A DNA stretch of 8,274 nucleotides, from NCBI GenBank assembly GCA_017404585.1, contig JAFRCB010000110.1, positions 1 to 8,274 of the forward strand. Reading direction: 5' to 3'. Each line of letters starts with the position of its first letter. The first letter of the stretch is position 1. The translations under genes were made by a program, and so were the position numbers. Shown here piece after piece: positions 1 to 4,732 of this stretch. The DNA is from Lachnospiraceae bacterium (GTDB lineage: Bacteria; Bacillota; Clostridia; Lachnospirales; Lachnospiraceae). Below the pieces are notes generated by a model. That model did not search any database. It saw only the letters and a program-made list of their open reading frames with translations, and was not told the DNA's origin.

Positions 1-74
1 AGGGCTTTTCCTTCCGCGCGGGCGTCTTCCGTCGCCTGCTCAAAGAGAGCATCTAATTTTTCATCTATCGTCAT
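1..74 (-). CDS. ntpE: V-type ATP synthase subunit E, N-terminal fragment (partial)
   Basis: Only the first 24 codons are in the window; the gene continues past base 1. The peptide begins MTIDEKLDALFEQATEDARA and is charged, alanine-rich and apparently helical, as expected for the N-terminal coiled coil of subunit E. In V/A-type ATPases this subunit pairs with G/H to form the peripheral stalk that holds the catalytic head to the membrane stator. The ATG overlaps the stop codon of the preceding subunit F gene in an ATGA arrangement, which implies translational coupling. The assignment rests mainly on operon position, since the visible part is too short to be diagnostic. Another coiled-coil stalk protein cannot be excluded. 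Confidence 0.7.
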   Translation of the reverse strand, partial: MTIDEKLDALFEQATEDARAEGKA

Positions 75-379
75 AATTTTAATCCTATCGCTTCATTGAC
101 ATATGCGGTGATGAAGTCGCTGCGGCGGCCGGAACCGTGGCGGTCCGGAACGTCGATAATGATCGGCATCTTAGTAGCCAGCTTGACGCTGTTCACATAG
201 TCCGGAAAGTCTCTGCCGAATTTCTCAGTCAGCAGAATGATACCTATCTCTGTGTCCGCCAGGGCTTCATCTAAGGCCCGCATGAGTTCGTCCTTCCTGT
301 GCACCACGACACCGGGGATACCCGCCAGGCGCATGCCTGTGAGAGTGTCCACGTTGTCGCTGATCAAAAACATTTTCAT
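71..379 (-). CDS. ntpG: V-type ATP synthase subunit F (central stalk; NtpG/AtpF family)
   Basis: This 102-residue protein belongs to the V-ATPase subunit F family, a small alpha/beta protein of the central rotor stalk that binds subunit D and affects coupling and regulation. The N-terminus MKMFLISDNVDTLTGMRLAG has the family pattern of a first strand followed by D..T..G.RLAGI. A second strand, IGIILLTEK, lies at about residues 46-54, and a third, PIIIDVP, precedes the C-terminal helix ending near NEAIGL. The length is typical (about 100 residues). The frame stays open upstream to an ATG at 415, but the start at 379 is preferred because GGAG lies 6 bases before it and homologues begin here. 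The stop overlaps the ATG of the subunit E gene. Nomenclature varies: the Enterococcus hirae name for this family is NtpG. Confidence 0.9.
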   Translation of the reverse strand: MKMFLISDNVDTLTGMRLAGIPGVVVHRKDELMRALDEALADTEIGIILLTEKFGRDFPDYVNSVKLATKMPIIIDVPDRHGSGRRSDFITAYVNEAIGLKL

Positions 380-443
380 ATAATGCTCCATACCTGATCC
401 CGCCTGCGGGAACATTCACCGGTTCACTGCCGAAAAAAACTGC

Positions 444-887
444 TTAGCCCAGCTGGCCGATGATCATGAACGAAATAATAAGACCGTAGAGGCATACACC
501 TTCCGCCAGACCTACATAGATGAGTGATTTACCCAGGATGCTCTGGTCCTCACTGATTGCGCCGAGCGCTGCCGAGGCCGCGCTTGCGACGGCGATACCG
601 CCGCCGAGGCAGGAGATGCCTGTGGAAAGAGCTGCCGCGATATAGCCGAGTCCTTCCTTGAGTCCCGATCCGGCTGCGGCCTGGGCTTCGTCTGCAAATG
701 TCGGAGCAGCGCCGGCAAACAGCGTTACCGTCGCGATGATGAGCAGGCCGAAGAAGGTGAACAGATTAATTGCGAGGGCTGACTTAAATCTGCCCTTTGT
801 CCTCTCCCCCTTAAGGAAAACGAGTCCCGGGACGAAAATGCTGAGTATGAGTGCTGCGCATAAAGCGATCTGAATTGCAAGTGTCAT
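444..887 (-). CDS. ntpK: V-type ATP synthase subunit K (rotor-ring proteolipid, c subunit)
   Basis: A 147-residue hydrophobic protein with four predicted membrane helices, at about residues 3-25, 38-60, 80-108 and 119-145. The C-terminal hairpin is a clear proteolipid c domain: a glycine/alanine-rich helix with GGGIAVAS at about 95-102, a polar loop (AISEDQ), then GLAEGVCLYGLIISF with E129 as the likely ion-binding carboxylate. The N-terminal hairpin lacks the glycine-rich pattern and has no carboxylate at the matching position, so each protomer probably carries one ion site. The C-terminal hairpin also lacks the helix-3 glutamine seen in the Na+-binding E. hirae NtpK, which hints at proton rather than sodium coupling (inference). 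An excellent AGGAGGT site lies just upstream. The gene follows an unusual 301-base gap after ntpI and is followed by subunit F after 64 bases. Confidence 0.9.
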   Translation of the reverse strand: MTLAIQIALCAALILSIFVPGLVFLKGERTKGRFKSALAINLFTFFGLLIIATVTLFAGAAPTFADEAQAAAGSGLKEGLGYIAAALSTGISCLGGGIAVASAASAALGAISEDQSILGKSLIYVGLAEGVCLYGLIISFMIIGQLG

Positions 888-893
888 GATATG

Positions 894-900
894 ACCTCCT
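894..900 (-). promoter_or_regulatory. Strong ribosome binding site of ntpK
   Basis: On the minus strand AGGAGGT is followed by 6 bases and the ATG of ntpK. It is preceded by about 20 A/T-rich, probably unstructured bases (roughly 901-920) that separate it from the structured repeat region. An accessible strong site fits the need for many ring subunits per complex. Confidence 0.8.
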
Positions 901-921
901 AATATTATTTAATTTTATACA

Positions 922-995
922 TGCGCTTTTCGATGAAGATGATGCTTACGCCGGTATGTTGAGCTTCGCCGCAGCAGTTCAGACCGGCTGCATTC
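922..995. repeat. Direct repeat copy A (ntpK-proximal)
   Basis: The first 54 bases match copy B at 1109-1162 at 47 positions, and the first 23 are identical. After this core comes a quasi-palindrome: GCAGC (971-975), an 11-base loop AGTTCAGACCG, GCTGC (987-991), then ATTC. The copy is also complementary to the middle segment 1008-1040 through GCTTTTC (925-931), GAAGATGATG (935-944), the next five bases with one wobble, and GCCGG (950-954). It lies about 20 bases upstream of the ntpK ribosome binding site. Confidence 0.9.
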
Positions 996-1007
996 ACAGT
1001 TCGTTAT

Positions 1008-1040
1008 CCGGCAGTGAGCATCCATCTTCGTGAGAAAAGC
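1008..1040. repeat. Middle inverted segment complementary to copies A and B
   Basis: Read on the plus strand, CCGGC (1008-1012), CATCCATCTTC (1019-1029) and GAAAAGC (1034-1040) are the reverse complements, in order, of GCCGG, GAAGATGATG and GCTTTTC, which occur in both direct repeats; one extra C is bulged. Pairing with copy A is the more extensive of the two because GTGAG at 1014-1018 also pairs there, with one G-U. The segment can pair with only one copy at a time. Confidence 0.85.
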
Positions 1041-1070
1041 ATTGCGGGTCCGACCGAGAGATCGCGTAAC

Positions 1071-1100
1071 GGCGGCTTGCCGCCTGCGCAAGCTCGCAGG
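1071..1100. repeat. Two adjacent GC-rich hairpins
   Basis: GGCGG (1071-1075) and CCGCC (1080-1084) can form a 5-bp stem with a 4-base loop. CCTGCG (1083-1088) and CGCAGG (1095-1100) can form a 6-bp stem with a 6-base loop. The stems share two bases. A third pairing, GCTTG (1075-1079) with CAAGC (1089-1093), competes with both. GGTCC (1047-1051) and GGACC (1104-1108) can close an outer stem around the group. No U-run follows on either strand. Confidence 0.7.
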
Positions 1101-1108
1101 GAAGGACC

Positions 1109-1184
1109 TGCGCTTTTCGATGAAGATGATGTTTGCGCCGGCATATGGAGCTTCGGTGCAGCCCGTCTGAAGTGCTGCTGATTC
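1109..1184. repeat. Direct repeat copy B (adjacent to the ntpI stop)
   Basis: This is the second copy of the unit at 922-995, offset by 187 bases, and it ends 4 bases from the ntpI stop codon. The shared core is 47 of 54 identical. Its terminal quasi-palindrome keeps the GCAGC (1158-1162) and GCTGC (1174-1178) arms, but the 11-base loop CCGTCTGAAGT reads in the opposite orientation to the loop of copy A. Confidence 0.9.
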
Positions 1185-1188
1185 TAAC

Positions 1189-3129
1189 TTATCCTTCGGA
1201 CTTCTTCATGCGAAGGGACGAGACGAACGGTTTGCCATCGCCCCGGTAGTAGCGTGAGAAGAGCTCGTAGAACTCAAGACGGAGAACCTGAATGCCGACG
1301 ATCAGACCTTCGATACCCATGACGAACAGGTTGCCCAGAACAACGACGACCCAGTTCGGACTGCCGCCGTTCTCCGCCCCCGCGAGCATGAGAACGACGC
1401 TCATCATAGCCGCGTGGCTGACGGCGAAAGCGCCGATACGCACGAAGGACAGCGTGTTTGAGAAATAGGACAGGCAGACTTCGAACATTTCGAAGAAGCC
1501 CTGGACCAGGAACATGACAAGGCCGCCCTCGATCTTCGGTCCTTTTTCCTTCTCTATGATCTTAGTGAGCGGCTCCTTGAAGAACATGGCAAGGGCTGAC
1601 AGCGCGATCAGCACTCCGAAAAGAGATGCCGCCGGCACCGTGTGCCCGCTGAACACGAGGATGATCATGACTACGACGAGGCCGTAGAAAATGATTCCTG
1701 CAAATGAGTTCGTTCCGAAATATGTCTCCTGGACATTCTTCTGCTTTGAGTAATTCATGATATGCAGCACCATCGTGACCAGAGTGAGGAACATTCCGAA
1801 TACGATCGCGCACACGAGAATCGTGTTGATCGAACCGACACCGGGAAGCGTGATCATTTCCTCCCTCGGTCTGAGCCAGAGCGCGGGGATGACCTCCTCG
1901 AATCCGAATATACTTCCGAACATGAATCCGAAAATCGTCGAGAATATTCCGGCCATCGAGATGATTCCCGCAAGATCGCTGTGCTTTTTCTTATACAGCA
2001 GGAAGCCTCCGATCATGAGGCAGAGCCCCTGACCGACGTCGCCGTACATAATGCCGAAAATAAATGAATATGTGAGGGCCACCAGGATCGTCGGATCGAA
2101 CTCATTGTAATTCGGCAGACCATACATTTTGACATACATTTCATATGGTCTGAAAAAGGCCGGATTCTTGAGCTTCGTCGGCGGCTCTACATTCATCTTC
2201 TTTTCATCTTCCTGGACAAGGCAGACTACCTTCGGATCATTCGCGATCTCATTTCTGAATTTTTCCACGTCATCCGCGTCCATCCATCCGCAGAGGATGT
2301 AGAAAGTATCCTTCTTTGACTCGGTGCAGGCTGCCATACGCCTGACGTCAAAGTTTGAGGAAAGATCCCGCAGCTTCTTTTCCGCCGCCAGAAGGCTTCC
2401 GCCCTCTTTGTTCAGCAGGTCTGCCATCTCACCCTCGATTTCACGAAGTTCTCTCTCCTTCTCCGCGACCTGATCGCTGAGAATCCTGTAGGCATCCTGC
2501 GGAGTTCCGCTGTACTCATCCGAAATAAAGAGTCTTTCAAAGTGCATCGAGGCGTAGGTCGCGTCCACTTTGTGAGCCTCCTCCTTGGAGACAAAATACA
2601 CGCCGTAGACATACGTCTCATCCTCACCGGAGACAAGGAAGATCGCTCCCGTGTTCTCATCCACATAAGTCCTGAACTTCTCAAAGTACTCTTTAGGCAG
2701 CTTGCCGAAGCGATACGAGATAAAATGGAAGTCAAGGATCGCTTTCAAATCATACTCAAGTCCCTGATAGGGCTCGATCTTTTTCAGCGACTCGCGCAGA
2801 TTCAAAAGCTCCGCGTCAAGTTCGCTCTTTTTCTCCCGTAGTCCCGTAAGGCGGCTGTCCACTTCCCCGATGAGATCGATCGCGTCTGTCAGCGGGATTT
2901 CAGGTCCCGCTGCGGTGTCCGGAGGAAGCAGTTTCGTGTAGATGCCCGCTGTCGCAAGTAGATCCTTGTACGGATTCTTCTGCACATAGGGCACCAGGTG
3001 CTGCTCCTCCCCGAGCGCTGTCAGAGCGTTCTCCAGGTGGATCTCATATTTGGAAAGATATTTATTGACCATCCGGTCAATATCCGCCTTCGGACCCGAG
3101 AGACTTACGAATTTCATTTTCGCTATCAT
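1189..3129 (-). CDS. ntpI: V-type ATP synthase subunit I (membrane stator, a subunit)
   Basis: A 646-residue protein of the V-ATPase 116 kDa/subunit I family, at the usual length. Residues 1 to about 330 form the cytoplasmic domain, with two coiled-coil stretches (about 85-120 and 215-258) that dock the peripheral stalks. After PPTKLKNPAFFRPYEMYVK (316-334) come about seven to eight membrane helices from about residue 346, including the family motif MYGDVGQG (361-368). FSNTLSFVRIGAFAVSHA contains R564, the conserved arginine that faces the ring carboxylate during ion transfer; a second conserved arginine, R617, lies in QVLRLEFYE. The protein forms the two ion half-channels next to the K ring. 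The start at 3129 has GGAGGGG just upstream; an internal Met at residue 5 lies too far from it. The gene begins 17 bases after the C subunit stop. Confidence 0.95.
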   Translation of the reverse strand: MIAKMKFVSLSGPKADIDRMVNKYLSKYEIHLENALTALGEEQHLVPYVQKNPYKDLLATAGIYTKLLPPDTAAGPEIPLTDAIDLIGEVDSRLTGLREKKSELDAELLNLRESLKKIEPYQGLEYDLKAILDFHFISYRFGKLPKEYFEKFRTYVDENTGAIFLVSGEDETYVYGVYFVSKEEAHKVDATYASMHFERLFISDEYSGTPQDAYRILSDQVAEKERELREIEGEMADLLNKEGGSLLAAEKKLRDLSSNFDVRRMAACTESKKDTFYILCGWMDADDVEKFRNEIANDPKVVCLVQEDEKKMNVEPPTKLKNPAFFRPYEMYVKMYGLPNYNEFDPTILVALTYSFIFGIMYGDVGQGLCLMIGGFLLYKKKHSDLAGIISMAGIFSTIFGFMFGSIFGFEEVIPALWLRPREEMITLPGVGSINTILVCAIVFGMFLTLVTMVLHIMNYSKQKNVQETYFGTNSFAGIIFYGLVVVMIILVFSGHTVPAASLFGVLIALSALAMFFKEPLTKIIEKEKGPKIEGGLVMFLVQGFFEMFEVCLSYFSNTLSFVRIGAFAVSHAAMMSVVLMLAGAENGGSPNWVVVVLGNLFVMGIEGLIVGIQVLRLEFYELFSRYYRGDGKPFVSSLRMKKSEG

Positions 3130-3146
3130 ATTTTCCCCTCCGGTCT

Positions 3147-4187
3147 TTACACTGCGTTTATATATTTAAAAGCCTCTTCGGGATCGATGCCGTAGCGGAC
3201 ACATTCGACCGCAGCCACAAGCTTCTCTCCCTCGTGCTCCTTAAGATAAAGATATCGATACAGCGTTGCCGCTGAATACGGGTGCTTCTTGGCTTCCTGA
3301 CGAAGTACGTCGCGCAAGACATATCCGTACATATCCTCCAGATTGTCCGGCGCAAGATCCTCGTACTGTTTCCCATAGAAGGTCCGGGCAAGAGCTGCCG
3401 CGAACTGCTCCTCACTCTCCGCCGTGACCAGGGCCCTTATATCATCCTGTCTGAGCCTGTAGAGCACGGGAATGATGAGGGTGTAGATCTCTGCCTCAGG
3501 CATCTCATAATACTGCTTTGCCCGCTTGATGAACCATATATTCAGCATATCGAAGCGGCTCCCGTAAATGCGGCTGATCGCCTTCACACTGTCTCCCGAG
3601 ACGATCCTGTCCCGTTCTTTCCAGATCGTACTGAAATGGTACATATCGAGGGCAGTCTCATAGTCAAAGCCCTCCGCCCTGCCGCTCATGCGCACTTTCA
3701 TGAGAACGGGATAGTACTCGGTGTTCTCAAGCACTTTCAGGGTCATATCCAGGGACGTGCACTCGTGCAGGGCTTCCACATCGAGACTCAAGAACTTTTT
3801 AAAGAAATCCTTATGCCAGAGGATCTCGTCTCCCGGAGCTCTGCCCGCTATTGCGTATTTCAGGCACTTTTTCAGAAGTCTGATCTCATACCTTCTCGCG
3901 TACTTCTTCAGAAATTTTTCCTGATCAGGGTCTGCAAAGTTGTAAATTTTCGCGAAGTCACGGTAGACAATGCTTCCGAAGACAGCTTCCAGTGCCTCCC
4001 TGTGGATATCGCTCTCGTTGATGTTGCCGAAAGCCTCCGCGTAGGCCGGATTTTTCTTCAGGTAGGACTCGACCGCCGCAACGTCGGGCATAGCCACGAT
4101 TTCACGGAAATCATCGTCCGTGAGCAGATTCTTCTGCATTGCCCGGATCTTCGTGACAACTCCGCTGTATTCCAGCAAATTGTTCAT
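3147..4187 (-). CDS. ntpC: V-type ATP synthase subunit C (AC39/d family)
   Basis: A 346-residue, mostly helical protein of the V-ATPase AC39/subunit d family. It is the funnel-shaped socket that links the central shaft to the K ring. Family features include the N-terminal VVTKIRAMQKNLLTDDDF, helix-rich repeats, IWFIKRAKQYYEM in the second half, and the C-terminal LYRYLYLKEHEGEKLVA, which matches the usual ending of this family (aromatic and Leu-rich helix before a short YGI tail). The length is typical (about 330-350). ATG overlaps the TGA of the upstream G/H gene as ATGA, and AGGAG lies 8 bases before the start. In this operon the gene precedes ntpI, unlike E. hirae and Thermus, where it follows ntpE. 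Confidence 0.92.
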   Translation of the reverse strand: MNNLLEYSGVVTKIRAMQKNLLTDDDFREIVAMPDVAAVESYLKKNPAYAEAFGNINESDIHREALEAVFGSIVYRDFAKIYNFADPDQEKFLKKYARRYEIRLLKKCLKYAIAGRAPGDEILWHKDFFKKFLSLDVEALHECTSLDMTLKVLENTEYYPVLMKVRMSGRAEGFDYETALDMYHFSTIWKERDRIVSGDSVKAISRIYGSRFDMLNIWFIKRAKQYYEMPEAEIYTLIIPVLYRLRQDDIRALVTAESEEQFAAALARTFYGKQYEDLAPDNLEDMYGYVLRDVLRQEAKKHPYSAATLYRYLYLKEHEGEKLVAAVECVRYGIDPEEAFKYINAV

Positions 4188-4501
4188 TTCAGGATCTCCT
4201 TAACAATATCATCCGCGTCCTTCTTCATCTGGGACGCAAATTCCTTATCAAGCATCCGAAGAGCCCTGCTCATATCCGCTTCCATTCTGTTCGTATTTTC
4301 ACTGTGTTCCCTTACCAGCCTGGTCTTCACCGCGCTGAGTCTGGCTGTAAGCTCGGCGTCAGCATCCGCATCAAATGCAGCCATCCTTGCCTCAAGTTCC
4401 TGTCTCCGCTTTTCCTTCTCCGCTTTGGCCTCATCATAGATTGACTGTGCGTCCTGCTCTATCCTGACCAGGCGCTCAATAATCGTTTTATCATTATCCA
4501 T
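4184..4501 (-). CDS. V-type ATPase subunit G/H-like peripheral-stalk coiled-coil protein
   Basis: A 105-residue protein, highly charged and free of proline, glycine and cysteine, predicted to be one long helix or coiled coil (Lys/Glu/Ala/Arg-rich, for example EAKAEKEKRRQELEARMAA). Size, composition and place as the first gene of the operon match the small stalk subunit of A/V-type ATPases (NtpF of E. hirae, AhaH of archaea, G of Thermus). That subunit forms a heterodimer with subunit E, bracing the catalytic head against subunit I. No catalytic residues are expected or seen. The sequence is low-complexity helix, so the assignment depends strongly on context. Symbols conflict between organisms, so none is given. 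Its ribosome binding site is exceptionally strong, and its stop overlaps the start of the C subunit gene. Confidence 0.82.
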   Translation of the reverse strand: MDNDKTIIERLVRIEQDAQSIYDEAKAEKEKRRQELEARMAAFDADADAELTARLSAVKTRLVREHSENTNRMEADMSRALRMLDKEFASQMKKDADDIVKEILK

Positions 4502-4502
4502 C

Positions 4503-4514
4503 GGATCACCTCCC
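4503..4514 (-). promoter_or_regulatory. Near-perfect Shine-Dalgarno of the first V-ATPase gene
   Basis: On the minus strand GGGAGGTGATCC stands one base before the ATG of the G/H gene. From GGAGG onward it matches the full complement of the usual 16S rRNA 3' end (GGATCACCTCC). GGAGG sits 7 bases from the start codon. It fixes the start at 4501. Confidence 0.85.
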
Positions 4515-4598
4515 TTTAAGGTCCGGTCTATTGTGAGACTGATCTACAGTCCTCCGGCTTTAGCACCGGCACATCTGACAGTGAAACTGATTTGCTGC

Positions 4599-4618
4599 CC
4601 CCGCCTGCAGAGGCGGGG
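4599..4618 (-). other. GC-rich hairpin in the V-ATPase leader
   Basis: CCCCGCCT and AGGCGGGG form a perfect 8-bp stem with a 4-base loop in the putative leader between the promoter and the first V-ATPase gene. No U-run follows on either strand, so it is not a standard intrinsic terminator. It may stabilise the 5' end of the message or take part in leader regulation. The rest of the leader (4515-4598) shows only weak stems, such as GACTG/CAGTC at about 4536-4550. Confidence 0.55.
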
Positions 4619-4633
4619 CGCATCTCACACATA

Positions 4634-4663
4634 GATATACTAAACGTAATCTCTTTTGGTCAA
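4634..4663 (-). promoter_or_regulatory. Putative sigma-A promoter of the V-ATPase operon
   Basis: On the minus strand TTGACC (4663-4658) is a 5-of-6 match to the -35 consensus and is followed 18 bases later by TATATC (4639-4634), a 4-of-6 match to the -10. It lies directly downstream of the terminator of the preceding gene and in the most A/T-rich part of the gap, with A/T tracts just upstream of the -35. Transcription would begin near 4627 and give a leader of about 125 bases. An alternative -10, TAGTAT, would leave only a 15-base spacer. Confidence 0.55.
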
Positions 4664-4676
4664 AAAAGCAATACAC

Positions 4677-4719
4677 AAAAAAAGAGACAGTCGCCACATT
4701 TTGCAGTAGCTGCTGTCTC
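4677..4719 (-). terminator. Rho-independent terminator after the PrsA-like gene
   Basis: On the minus strand GAGACAG (4719-4713) pairs perfectly with CTGTCTC (4690-4684) and is followed at once by seven Ts (4683-4677). Inside this stem, after a 2x2 mismatch, GCTAC and GTGGC add a further 5 pairs with one G-U, leaving an 8-base loop. It starts 13 bases after the stop codon and separates this transcript from the V-ATPase operon. Confidence 0.88.
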
Positions 4720-4732
4720 CTCTATGATCCTG

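Larger units (their letters stand above)
888..1188 (-). other. Structured, repeat-filled gap between ntpI and ntpK
   Basis: This 301-base gap inside an otherwise compact operon contains no credible gene. It holds two direct copies of a unit of about 75 bp (922-995 and 1109-1184), a middle segment complementary to both (1008-1040), and a GC-rich hairpin group (1071-1100). The last 20 or so bases before the ntpK ribosome binding site are A/T-rich. No hairpin followed by a long U-run is seen, so full intrinsic termination is not supported. Options are a cis-acting RNA switch, an mRNA-processing or stabilising structure that uncouples ntpK from ntpI expression, or a palindromic intergenic repeat or MITE remnant tolerated in the operon. 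Confidence 0.75.

Noticed and set aside
398..411. A small hairpin, TCCCG/CGGGA with a 4-base loop, between ntpK and the subunit F gene.
   Set aside because: It is only 5 bp with no U-run; it could slightly affect subunit F translation but is too short to support a function.
433..439. A run of seven Ts on the transcribed strand just after the ntpK stop, considered as an intrinsic terminator.
   Set aside because: No stable stem precedes it (only the CCAGCTGG palindrome and a 3-bp stem), and the operon clearly continues downstream.
901..920. An A/T-rich stretch with TATAAA upstream of ntpK, considered as a dedicated ntpK promoter.
   Set aside because: No acceptable -35 is found at the right distance (CATCTT at 17 bases); it is better explained as an unstructured ribosome landing region, although a weak promoter is not excluded.
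921..962. A short plus-strand open frame starting ATGCGCTTTTCG at repeat copy A (13 codons), considered as a leader peptide.
   Set aside because: No ribosome binding site is seen, it runs against the operon, and the same start is not kept in copy B.
3282..4439. A 385-codon plus-strand open frame opposite ntpC and the G/H gene.
   Set aside because: It is the antisense shadow of two V-ATPase subunits with clear family features and would span their overlap; it has no recognisable domain.
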